Below, piece by piece: positions 54,911 to 63,332 of a stretch of 64,000 bases of DNA (position 1 is the first letter of the stretch; each line of letters starts with the position of its first letter). Source of the DNA: Muriicola sp. Z0-33. Lineage in GTDB: Bacteria > Bacteroidota > Bacteroidia > Flavobacteriales > Flavobacteriaceae. The notes under the pieces are model-generated. The model searched no databases and was not told where the DNA came from. It was given only the letters and a program-made list of their open reading frames with translations. The stretch covers positions 62,001-126,000 of the forward strand of contig NZ_JAFMPW010000001.1 of the NCBI RefSeq assembly GCF_026126425.1. The letters run 5' to 3'. Made by a program: the position numbers and the translations under genes.

Positions 54911-56758
54911 ATGGGTGAATTAGAATTAGAAAAATTAACAAATGGCGATAGGGCCATTTACATCAAACAATTGATTAATGATATTGATGCCCTTGAGCGC
55001 ATGCTAAAGGAAAACAAGTTTCAGAAATCCCCAATTCATATTGGCGCCGAACAGGAATTTTGCCTGGTTGATGATGCCTGGGAGCCATCTAAGATGGCCT
55101 CTGAAATTTTACAGGAAATTGACTTACCTCAATTTACATCAGAATTAACCCTCTATAACCTGGAAATAAACCTGGATCCCTTAAAATTAGGAGATAGGTG
55201 TTTTTCTGAGATGCATAAAACACTAGACGAATTCCTTGATAAAGCCGAGGCGGCAGCAAAAAAGTATAATAATAAAGTCTTATTGACGGGCATTCTGCCC
55301 ACCTTGCGGACGAAGTTCCTGGAGTTGGATTATATGACGCCTAAAACAAGGTACCAGCATTTAAATGAAACCATAAAGAAGATCAGGAAGAACGATATTG
55401 AACTCCATATTAAAGGGGTAGATGAAGTTAATTTACATCACGACACCATTATGTACGAAGGTTGTAATACCAGCTTTCAGGCCCACCTGCAAATAGATCC
55501 GGATGATTTCAGAGATTCTTACAACTGGGCTCAGGCCATATCGGGACCTATTCTTTCGATATGCACCAATTCTCCTCTGTTGATGGGAAGGGAGTTATGG
55601 GAAGAAACCCGAATAGCTCTTTTTACGCAAAGTGTTGACACCCGAGCCAGTACATTCTATTTAAATGAAAAGGAACCCAGAGTTGGTTTTGGTCGTGATT
55701 GGGCAACTGGTTCTGCAGCCGATTTTTTTAAAGAGTCTATCGTTAGGTTCAGAAGCCTTATTTCAGCAGATTGTGAATCGGACAGTATTGCCGAACTCGA
55801 CAAGGGAAAGATTCCTAAATTAAAAGCGCTCAACCTTCACAATGGAACGGTATACAAATGGAATCGCCTTTGCTATGGAAAAACGGATGGGGCCCCGCAT
55901 TTGAGAATTGAAAACAGGTATTTGCCTTCCGGGCCCAGCACACAGGATGAAATTGCCAATATGATGTTTTGGGTTGGAGTAATGAGAGGGAGACCTGCAA
56001 AATATAAGGACATCCATACTAAAATGGATTTTAAAGAAACTAAAAGCAATTTCTTCAATGCTGCGAGATACGGAATGGCCGCGCAATTCTATTGGGATGG
56101 GGAATTAATTTCCAGTCAGGATCTTTTAGCAGACTACTTATTGCCAATGGCATTTAGAGGGTTGTACAGCATGAATGTCGCTCCTGAGGATGCGGAATAC
56201 TATCTATCCATAATAGAAAACAGAATTAAGTCTACAAACGGCTCGCGGTGGATTGTAGATGCCTATAGAAAATTACAGAAGAAACACAAGAAGCCCGACG
56301 CGCTTAAAGTGCTTACTGCCACCATGTATCAAAGACAACAAAAAAACTATGCAATTGATGCCTGGCAGTTACCCAGGGGAGATGAAATTGTACTGCCAAA
56401 AGAAGATAAAACCGTTCGGGATTGTATGAACCCCAGGACAATTACGGCCCAGGAAGCGGACAGTGCAGAGCTGGTTTTAAGAATGATGCAATGGAATAAC
56501 ATACACCATTTACCTATTTTGAATAACGATCTGGATTTAAGCGGGCTATTGACCTGGACAGATGTGGAGACCTATCTGGAAGACCCGGAAAAATTGCAAT
56601 TGAGTATTAGTACCTTGATGAAGAAAGACTTGATAACCACTACGGCCGATGCATCTTTAGAAAGTGCTGTTCAGCTTATGGAAAGTAATAGCATAAATTG
56701 CCTGCCGGTAGTAATCGGCAATAAACTCATCGGAATTATTACGTCTAATGATGTGTAA
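54911..56758 (+). CDS. GCS2-like carboxylate-amine ligase fused to CBS domains
   Basis: A 615-residue protein. Residues about 1-440 resemble the glutamate-cysteine ligase (GCS2/YbdK-like) fold: HIGAEQEFCLVDD with the metal-binding Glu residues (45-50), LTLYNLEINLDP, NTSFQAHLQID, and the C-terminal RIENRYLPSGPS. A helical linker leads to two CBS motifs (about 499-615, TVRDCMNPRTITAQEA and STLMKKDLITTTADA), which usually bind adenine nucleotides and act as a regulatory module. The second CBS unit ends right at GIITSNDV without the usual closing helix. The deacylase gene starts three bases after the stop, so the two work from one message. Confidence 0.85.
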   Translation: MGELELEKLTNGDRAIYIKQLINDIDALERMLKENKFQKSPIHIGAEQEFCLVDDAWEPSKMASEILQEIDLPQFTSELTLYNLEINLDPLKLGDRCFSEMHKTLDEFLDKAEAAAKKYNNKVLLTGILPTLRTKFLELDYMTPKTRYQHLNETIKKIRKNDIELHIKGVDEVNLHHDTIMYEGCNTSFQAHLQIDPDDFRDSYNWAQAISGPILSICTNSPLLMGRELWEETRIALFTQSVDTRASTFYLNEKEPRVGFGRDWATGSAADFFKESIVRFRSLISADCESDSIAELDKGKIPKLKALNLHNGTVYKWNRLCYGKTDGAPHLRIENRYLPSGPSTQDEIANMMFWVGVMRGRPAKYKDIHTKMDFKETKSNFFNAARYGMAAQFYWDGELISSQDLLADYLLPMAFRGLYSMNVAPEDAEYYLSIIENRIKSTNGSRWIVDAYRKLQKKHKKPDALKVLTATMYQRQQKNYAIDAWQLPRGDEIVLPKEDKTVRDCMNPRTITAQEADSAELVLRMMQWNNIHHLPILNNDLDLSGLLTWTDVETYLEDPEKLQLSISTLMKKDLITTTADASLESAVQLMESNSINCLPVVIGNKLIGIITSNDV

Positions 56759-56761
56759 ATA

Positions 56762-57967
56762 ATGATCCAAACACAACCGATTATCTCAGAAAAATCGCTT
56801 TCCACACGTTTAATTGGAGAAATATCGGGTCAGGAAAAGGGGCCCACATTTATTCTTTTTGGCGGAATTCACGGCAATGAACCTGCCGGAATTCTCGCTC
56901 TTGAAAGGGTTTTTGATGACCTTAAAAAGTACTCTTTACCAATTAAAGGGAAGATTTATGGGATTCGGGGCAATCTCAAGGGATTATCAGCCAGGAAGAG
57001 GTTTTTAGACCATGACCTCAACCGACTATGGACAAATAGCAATATTCCAATCATTAGAAACAAGGCGCCGGAAGAACGCTCCGTTGAGGAAGCGGAATTG
57101 ATGGAAATTTATGCGCTGCTAAAGGAAATATTGGATACTAATACAGCTCCTTTTTATTTTATTGACATTCATACTACTTCAAGTAGGACAGTCCCCTTTA
57201 TAACTATAAACGACGCCCTTATTAACAGGCGATTTTCCAGATGTTTTCCTCTGCCGGTAGTTTTAGGGATTGAAGAATACCTACATGGGCCGTTACTGAG
57301 CTACATCAATGAGAGAGGATATCTGGCAGTGGGTATAGAGTCTGGTCAGCACGATGCTGTTGAGGCTGTAGACAATGCCATATCATTTATTTGGATCGCT
57401 CTTGTATCTGCAGAATTAATCCCCGCTTCGGAGTTGCCCGAGCTTAAAGTGCATTACCACAAACTTAAAAACGCTACTTACGGTAACCGCAGTTTTTACG
57501 AAATACTCTCCAGACGAGAACTGTTTCCCGGAGACCAGTTTAAAATGGAGGAAGGATTTCAGAGTTTTGAAAAAATACCTGAGGGAATTTTGCTTGCAGA
57601 ACACAATGGTGAAGAAATTCTTGCCCCAAAAGACAGTATTATTTTTATGCCGCTTTACCAGGTGTTGGGGAAAGAAGGGTTCTTTTTTATTCGTAAAATT
57701 CCGATATGGGCATTGCGAGTATCAGAAGTTTTAAGAAAGTTTAAATGGGATAATTTTTTCTCTCTCTTTCCAGGGGTTTCCTGGACAGCAAACAAGGAAA
57801 GCTTAAAAGTAAATATAAAGATTGCCAAGTTTTTCAGGAAGCCAATTTTTCACCTTTTTGGATACCGCAGAGGTGTTTTAGAGGGGAATAAAGTTGTAAT
57901 GAGTAATAGAGAAAGTAAGTCGAAAAAAGACATGTACAAACATACAGCCTGGTTCAGGAGAAAATAA
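56762..57967 (+). CDS. Succinylglutamate desuccinylase/aspartoacylase-like zinc deacylase
   Basis: A 401-residue M14-like zinc hydrolase that should cleave an amide bond to an acyl or amino-acid group. FGGIHGNEPAGILALERVF holds the zinc ligands His37 and Glu40, FLDHDLNRLW is the substrate-binding DxNR motif, and YFIDIHTTSSRTVPFI carries the third zinc ligand. GIESGQHD completes the fold, followed by a C-terminal beta domain and a basic tail. Directly downstream of the GCS2-like ligase, it may trim or reverse the product of that enzyme (inference). Confidence 0.88.
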   Translation: MIQTQPIISEKSLSTRLIGEISGQEKGPTFILFGGIHGNEPAGILALERVFDDLKKYSLPIKGKIYGIRGNLKGLSARKRFLDHDLNRLWTNSNIPIIRNKAPEERSVEEAELMEIYALLKEILDTNTAPFYFIDIHTTSSRTVPFITINDALINRRFSRCFPLPVVLGIEEYLHGPLLSYINERGYLAVGIESGQHDAVEAVDNAISFIWIALVSAELIPASELPELKVHYHKLKNATYGNRSFYEILSRRELFPGDQFKMEEGFQSFEKIPEGILLAEHNGEEILAPKDSIIFMPLYQVLGKEGFFFIRKIPIWALRVSEVLRKFKWDNFFSLFPGVSWTANKESLKVNIKIAKFFRKPIFHLFGYRRGVLEGNKVVMSNRESKSKKDMYKHTAWFRRK

Positions 57968-57993
57968 CAAAGAAGCCCTTAAATTTCACTAGT

Positions 57994-59868
57994 CTATTCC
58001 TTGGGCGCAATACTTTCTGCTTGCCAAAAGTTATTTGTAAGGTCTATATCGGCCATTAATTCTGAAGGATCCAGAACCACTGCTTTAATCTGATCAATGG
58101 GGGTTTCCAGGCTAAATTGGAAAGTTGGGCTCACCCAGGGCCAATCATCAAGCACCGTTCTTTTCAGGCTGGGATAGGGATTGTCTTTTTCTCCGCGCAT
58201 CATCCTTAAAGGCGCATAGAATAATTCCTGTGAACCATCATTGTAAACCACTAAAATATCTATTGGCATAGGCATTAAACCAATACGCTGCAGTGTAATT
58301 TTGCTTTTCCCATCGTCTTCCTCCACTTTACTTACCGAATAGTCAATAGTATTTGTGGTCTGGGTCCAGTCCATAAGATACCAGTCGAGCTCTATTCCCG
58401 AAACTTTTTCTGCAGTTCTTATTAAATCGTTTGGAGTAGGATGTTTAAACTTAAAGTCATTATAGTATTTTCTAAGTGTTTCCATCAACTTATCCTGGCC
58501 AATGACATAGCCCAATTGAGACAAAAACACCGCCCCCTTATTATAAATGGCCTGACCATATGTAAAATTAACGTCATACCTGTCTGCATGCGTTGTTTGT
58601 GGCTGTTCTTTGCCCGATCTGGCCAGAGAATAATATCCTGCATAGTGCGACCTGAAGGGATTGGGTTTATTCTGGTCCATAATGCTATTTTTACAAAGTG
58701 TTTCGATGAATTCGGTAAACCCTTCGTCCATCCATCCATGCTTTAATTCATTATTCGCGAGAATATGCTGAAACCAGGAGTGTGCCAACTCGTGCACCGT
58801 GACACCTACTAGTCCGCTAAATGTTCCTTCTCCCAAAATCAGAGTGCCCATTGCATATTCCATTCCACCATCACCTCCTTGTATTACCGAATATTGTTTA
58901 TATGGATATGCTCCGATATTATTTTCAATAAACCTCAGTGCCTGCTCAGTTTTTGGCTGTAAATTCTTCCAGTTTTCCAGAATATCAGGATTATTTTTAT
59001 AAAAGAAATGAAGCTTAGGCCCGTTCTCTACCTGAAGTGTATCATGAATGTATTCGGGATCTGCCGCCCACATGAAATCGTGGACATTGGGCGCTTTAAA
59101 ATGCCAGGTCAGCGTTTTTCCTTTTGGTTTTTTAACCTGGGTACCTGGCGACTGATAACCGTGTCCAATCTCATTGGGGTTTTGCAAATAACCACTGCCC
59201 CCAACCACATAGTTTTTATCAAGTGTCAGTTTTACATCAAAGTTGCCCCATACACCATGAAATTCTCGAGAAATGTATGCATCGGCATGCCAGCCTTCAA
59301 AATCATACTCAGCCAATTTAGGATACCACTGACTCATAGAAAGAGCAACTCCTTCATTGTTGTTTCTCCCGGATCTTCTTATCTGTACGGGAACCTGACC
59401 TTCAAAAACCATGTCAAAAGTGGTTTTTCCCCCTGGGGGTATAGGGGTATTGAGCGTTACTTCTAGAACAGTATCTTCCATGGTGAAAACAACATCATTT
59501 CCATCTTGTTTAAGCGAAGTAGCCCGTAGATAACCAATTTCAGAAGGAGAGAGACCTGCAATTCTGCTTTTACCATTTTTATACATTCTGCTGTCCGGAT
59601 CCTTAATGCTTTGCAAGCGCATATCCATTTCACTTCCTGGCTGAAAAGCGTTAAAGTACATATGATAGAAAACCCTGGACAGTGCATCAGGGGAATTATT
59701 GGTATAAATTAATCTTTGGGTGCCATTATATCGGAAGTTGTCTACATCCATAGCTACTTCCATTGTATAATCTACATGTTGCTGCCAATATCCGGGTGAA
59801 ACCTGGGCTTTAAGTGCAACAAGAATAAATAAGCCCAAAATTGTTAAGGCCTTCCTTTTCAACATCAT
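57994..59868 (-). CDS. M1 family zinc metallopeptidase (aminopeptidase)
   Basis: A 624-residue exported aminopeptidase of the gluzincin type. A signal peptide (about 1-21, ending ALKAQ) precedes an M1 N-terminal beta domain. The exopeptidase motif is GGMEY (334-338), a variant of GAMEN, and the zinc site is HELAH (359-363) with Glu382 in WMDEGFTEF. NFTYGQAIYNKGAVFLSQL includes the Tyr that stabilises the transition state. The C-terminal helical domain of larger M1 enzymes is short. It is the last gene of a leftward run, five bases after the S8 gene. Confidence 0.92.
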   Translation of the reverse strand: MMLKRKALTILGLFILVALKAQVSPGYWQQHVDYTMEVAMDVDNFRYNGTQRLIYTNNSPDALSRVFYHMYFNAFQPGSEMDMRLQSIKDPDSRMYKNGKSRIAGLSPSEIGYLRATSLKQDGNDVVFTMEDTVLEVTLNTPIPPGGKTTFDMVFEGQVPVQIRRSGRNNNEGVALSMSQWYPKLAEYDFEGWHADAYISREFHGVWGNFDVKLTLDKNYVVGGSGYLQNPNEIGHGYQSPGTQVKKPKGKTLTWHFKAPNVHDFMWAADPEYIHDTLQVENGPKLHFFYKNNPDILENWKNLQPKTEQALRFIENNIGAYPYKQYSVIQGGDGGMEYAMGTLILGEGTFSGLVGVTVHELAHSWFQHILANNELKHGWMDEGFTEFIETLCKNSIMDQNKPNPFRSHYAGYYSLARSGKEQPQTTHADRYDVNFTYGQAIYNKGAVFLSQLGYVIGQDKLMETLRKYYNDFKFKHPTPNDLIRTAEKVSGIELDWYLMDWTQTTNTIDYSVSKVEEDDGKSKITLQRIGLMPMPIDILVVYNDGSQELFYAPLRMMRGEKDNPYPSLKRTVLDDWPWVSPTFQFSLETPIDQIKAVVLDPSELMADIDLTNNFWQAESIAPKE

Positions 59869-59872
59869 ATTC

Positions 59873-61510
59873 TTAAATATTTATTTTTCCTCTGGAGACT
59901 TTTTCGGCAAGTATCAGGGCATTGAAAGCATTGACCATTTTCCCCGATTTAGAGATTTTATCAAAAGTTCTTACATTCTCTGTATCGCCTTCTAATATAA
60001 CCGTGGCCTTAGTTTTTTGGCCAGAAACCATAATTATCTTTTTCACCTGAGCCGCAGTCAATTTAGGGTAATGAGAGCGTATCAGGGCAGCTACCCCGGC
60101 AACTGCAGGTGCCGCCATAGAGGTACCATCCTGAAAATCGTATTTGTTTCCTGGGAGGGTCGAATAAATTGCACTTCCCGGGGCAAAGACATCCACATTC
60201 TTATGTCCGTAGTTAGAATAACTGCCAACCATCTGAGCGCCGTATTTTGGTTCTAATGCGCCTACTTCCAATACATTATTAACTATTTCAGCCCCAAGAT
60301 GATTGTTGTGGTCGTTTGGAAATCCGGGATTATTAGGATCGTCCAGGTTTTCTGAGTCGTTCCCGGAGCCATGGATAAACAGAACATCGTTCTCGGCAGC
60401 ATATTTAAGGGCGTCGTAGACCCAGAGAGCATTTGGTGAGAAAGATTTGCCAAAACTTGCATTGATTATTTTGGCACCATTGTCTACGGCATACCTTATC
60501 CCTAAAGCAATGTCTTTGTCGTACTCATCACCGTTGGGCACAGTGCGTATACTCATTATTTTTACATTATTTGCCACGCCTTTCATGCCTCTACCATTAT
60601 TTCTTTCTGCCGCGATAATCCCTGCTACATGTGTTCCATGCGATTCATCTGCAGAGCGGTTCATGGGATTTCCATTACCGTAGCTCACATCTTTAATATC
60701 ATAAGGATTATCACCAACCACAGCACGACCGTCAAAATCTAGATTTAGATGATATTTCATTTGTTCATCGAAGTGCTTTAACCCATTATTGAGCTCTTCT
60801 ATTACTTCGGGAATGGTGTCTTTGATGTCGAACATATGCCTTAAAATAGCTATATGCTGTTGCAAGGCCTGGTCTTCTGTCTTGATTGCTATAATGTCTT
60901 TTTTGGTATAGCTGTTCTTTTTCAGATGTTGTTTTACAGCTGCGTCGGCATTTTTTACAGCCTGAAGAATTTGTTCATACTGCTGTTTGTATTGAACTGT
61001 TTGCGAACGCTCTGCGTCTAATTTGGATTTTGCTTTGCTTTGTAATGATGCATCGCCTTTTTTGAGCTTCACAATTCTGGTCATTTCCAGTTGTTCGTGA
61101 TATGCCTCTCCTAAAAAGTTATATCCATGAATATCATCTATATATCCGTTTTTGTCATCATCTTTTCCATTGCCGGCTCTTTCACCCTTGTTTACCCATA
61201 TTACACCATCGAGGTCCTCATGTTTTAAATCTATTCCTGTATCCATTACAGCAACTATTACGGTTTTCCCTCGTTTGTTGCCAATAATTTCTTTGTAAGC
61301 CTTGTCTACACTCATCCCTGGAATGGTATCGCTACGCAGGTCGGCGTGCATCCATGATTTTTTTTCTGCTTCTGATAGTTCAGCAATTTTTAAGGGGGTA
61401 TTGTCAATATTTTCTATTGGAGTGCTTACCAGTGCTGTAGCACCACAGGCAGAAAACAACAGCGCCATTGCGCCGGCCAGGAAGATAGATTTAAAAGTTT
61501 TATAAGTCAT
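59873..61510 (-). CDS. S8 family (subtilisin-like) serine peptidase, lipoprotein
   Basis: A 545-residue exported serine protease. A lipobox (LFSAC, Cys22) predicts a lipid anchor. The catalytic triad is Asp90 (VAVMDTGIDL), His291 (SHGTHVAGI) and Ser464 (GTSMAAPAVAG), with the oxyanion Asn in HGSGND. Asp and His are about 200 residues apart, against some 30 in subtilisin; the insertion is charged and helical, with a coiled-coil character. No separate inhibitor-type propeptide is obvious, only a short leader. It lies between the SMP-30-like lipoprotein (12-bp gap) and the M1 peptidase (4-bp gap). Confidence 0.92.
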   Translation of the reverse strand: MTYKTFKSIFLAGAMALLFSACGATALVSTPIENIDNTPLKIAELSEAEKKSWMHADLRSDTIPGMSVDKAYKEIIGNKRGKTVIVAVMDTGIDLKHEDLDGVIWVNKGERAGNGKDDDKNGYIDDIHGYNFLGEAYHEQLEMTRIVKLKKGDASLQSKAKSKLDAERSQTVQYKQQYEQILQAVKNADAAVKQHLKKNSYTKKDIIAIKTEDQALQQHIAILRHMFDIKDTIPEVIEELNNGLKHFDEQMKYHLNLDFDGRAVVGDNPYDIKDVSYGNGNPMNRSADESHGTHVAGIIAAERNNGRGMKGVANNVKIMSIRTVPNGDEYDKDIALGIRYAVDNGAKIINASFGKSFSPNALWVYDALKYAAENDVLFIHGSGNDSENLDDPNNPGFPNDHNNHLGAEIVNNVLEVGALEPKYGAQMVGSYSNYGHKNVDVFAPGSAIYSTLPGNKYDFQDGTSMAAPAVAGVAALIRSHYPKLTAAQVKKIIMVSGQKTKATVILEGDTENVRTFDKISKSGKMVNAFNALILAEKVSRGKINI

Positions 61511-61522
61511 TACGTATAATTA

Positions 61523-62419
61523 TTAGTGTACTTTGCTATAATAATTTCCAGGGAATGGCGCCCTGAACTGTTCAAAACATCCGCGATCTGCCATAGTCAC
61601 ATAGCACGTTTTGCCGTCTTCGCCACCAAAGGCAATATTAGAAGGCTTCTTCCCTTTCAGGCTAATTTCATTCATGAATTCAGCTTCCGGACTCACAATG
61701 AGTACTGTGCCCTTATCATATCGAGTGATATAAAGGTTCCCTTTAATATCACAACGCATACCATCTAAACCAAAATCCTCAAAAGAAAGAAATTGCCTTT
61801 TATTGGCAAGCTTACCATTTTCCAGGATATCGTATTTCCATATCATCCTTTGAACGGATTCATTTACATATAGATTTTTACCATCGGGACTTACCTCTAC
61901 CCCGTTCGTAGTTCCCATATTTGCTTCCAGAAGTTCTATCTTTCTATTGGGGGAAACCATCCAAATTTGGCCGGTACTTTCAGACCAGTTGGGGTCACTA
62001 AGATAAAGGGTGCCATCCGGACTTATCGCAAGGTCGTTAGGTTGGTTCATTGTAGAATCGCGAGCCCATATTTCCGGATTTTTCGTGTTCTTTTTAACAC
62101 GATACACGATATGCCCCATATAATCAGCTATAAACATATTACCTTCAGTATCAAAGCGTATGCCATTACCAATACTCCCCTCTGGCAAAGTAAGATAGAC
62201 TTCACCATTTCCCTGTTGATCTACACGGCCAATTGTGCCTTCACTTTCGAAATTTACGGCAAAAAGATCTCCCTGAGCGTTAACAGCGGGCCCCTCTATA
62301 CCTTTGGTAAAACCAAATTCACTGGTAAAGTCGGCACTTTTAATTTCCGGGTCCTTACAGGAAACAGCGCCAATAATCAGATATGCAGGGAGTAGTATTT
62401 TAATTAAAAATTTCATCAA
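61523..62419 (-). CDS. SMP-30/gluconolactonase-like lipoprotein
   Basis: A 298-residue beta-propeller protein of the SMP-30/LRE type with an export signal ending in a lipobox (GAVSC, Cys21), so it is probably lipid-anchored in the envelope. EGPAVNAQGDLFAVNF, NGIRFDTEGNMFIADY, QPNDLAISPDGTLYLSDPNW and TNGVEVSPDGKNLYVNES are the repeating blades with the metal-site Glu/Asn/Asp positions. It may be a lactonase or only a propeller scaffold. Its start overlaps the end of the MBL gene by 20 bases. Confidence 0.87.
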   Translation of the reverse strand: MMKFLIKILLPAYLIIGAVSCKDPEIKSADFTSEFGFTKGIEGPAVNAQGDLFAVNFESEGTIGRVDQQGNGEVYLTLPEGSIGNGIRFDTEGNMFIADYMGHIVYRVKKNTKNPEIWARDSTMNQPNDLAISPDGTLYLSDPNWSESTGQIWMVSPNRKIELLEANMGTTNGVEVSPDGKNLYVNESVQRMIWKYDILENGKLANKRQFLSFEDFGLDGMRCDIKGNLYITRYDKGTVLIVSPEAEFMNEISLKGKKPSNIAFGGEDGKTCYVTMADRGCFEQFRAPFPGNYYSKVH

Positions 62420-63260
62420 AAGTATGTGTGTTTTTTAGTCTTGCACCTTTTTCGGTAGGCTGCAAAGTACAAATTTCATTGTGAGCGTCATGTTCCAGAA
62501 AAAGGTAATATTCGGCTTCGGTTGCTTTTTCCAAAAAAGCAGCTTTTTCGTTGAGTGTCAGCAGGGGCCGGGTATCATAACCCATAATATAAGGCAGTGG
62601 AATATGACCCGCTGTAGGCAAAAGATCTGCGGTGAACACCAGAGTTTTGTTTTGATAGCTGATATGCGGGATCATTTGTTTTTCAGTGTGCCCGTCTACA
62701 AACAGGATGTCAAAACCTAAAGCTGATTGCCGTAGGAAAGAAGATGCAGGCCGCTCTATAAACTTAAGCTGACCGCTTTCTTGCATTGGCAATAAATTCT
62801 CTTTTAAAAATGATGGCTTCTCCCTTATATTGGGCTGTATGGCCCAATCCCAATGCGCTTTGTTAGTCCAATAGACAGCATTTTTAAAAGCGGGTTCATA
62901 GCCTGTTCTGTTGCTATTCCATTGTACACTTCCCCCACAATGATCAAAATGCAAATGCGTCATAAAAACGTCTGTAATATCATCCGGGTGAAAGTTATGT
63001 TTTCTAAGGGAGGATTCTAAAGTATGGTTTCCCCACCTGAAGTAGTAGCTGAAAAATTTTTCGGATTGTTTATTACCCAGTCCTGTATCTATTAAGATTA
63101 AGCGGTCTCCATCTTCTATCAACAGGCTGCGAGCAGCCATGTCAATCATGTTGTTACTATCGGCCGGATTTGTTCTGGACCAGAGGGTTTTAGGCACCAC
63201 CCCAAACATAGCACCCCCATCTAATTTAAAATTACCGGTTTCAATGGGGTATAATTTCAT
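62400..63260 (-). CDS. MBL-fold metallo-hydrolase
   Basis: A 286-residue metallo-beta-lactamase-fold hydrolase without a signal peptide. THLHFDHCGG gives the metal motif HxHxDH (His102, His104, Asp106, His107); VDGHTEKQMIPHIS and TADLLPTAGHIPLPYIMGYD supply the remaining ligands (His and Asp). Overall it resembles the quorum-quenching-lactonase/AttM-like branch of MBL proteins, but the substrate cannot be fixed. It has its own -7 box and is first in the run MBL, SMP-30-like, S8, M1. Confidence 0.88.
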   Translation of the reverse strand: MKLYPIETGNFKLDGGAMFGVVPKTLWSRTNPADSNNMIDMAARSLLIEDGDRLILIDTGLGNKQSEKFFSYYFRWGNHTLESSLRKHNFHPDDITDVFMTHLHFDHCGGSVQWNSNRTGYEPAFKNAVYWTNKAHWDWAIQPNIREKPSFLKENLLPMQESGQLKFIERPASSFLRQSALGFDILFVDGHTEKQMIPHISYQNKTLVFTADLLPTAGHIPLPYIMGYDTRPLLTLNEKAAFLEKATEAEYYLFLEHDAHNEICTLQPTEKGARLKNTHTFDEIFN

Positions 63261-63288
63261 ATAGGGAAACAGTTTTTTGCAAAATACG

Positions 63289-63296
63289 CAAAGCTA
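63289..63296 (-). promoter_or_regulatory. -7 promoter box for the MBL-peptidase run
   Basis: Minus-strand TAGCTTTG matches TAnnTTTG, 28 bases upstream of the MBL start at 63260. No -33 TTG at proper spacing was found. Confidence 0.45.
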
Positions 63297-63332
63297 AAGG
63301 GTTATGCCTTTATTGCATATCATTTTAACAAA

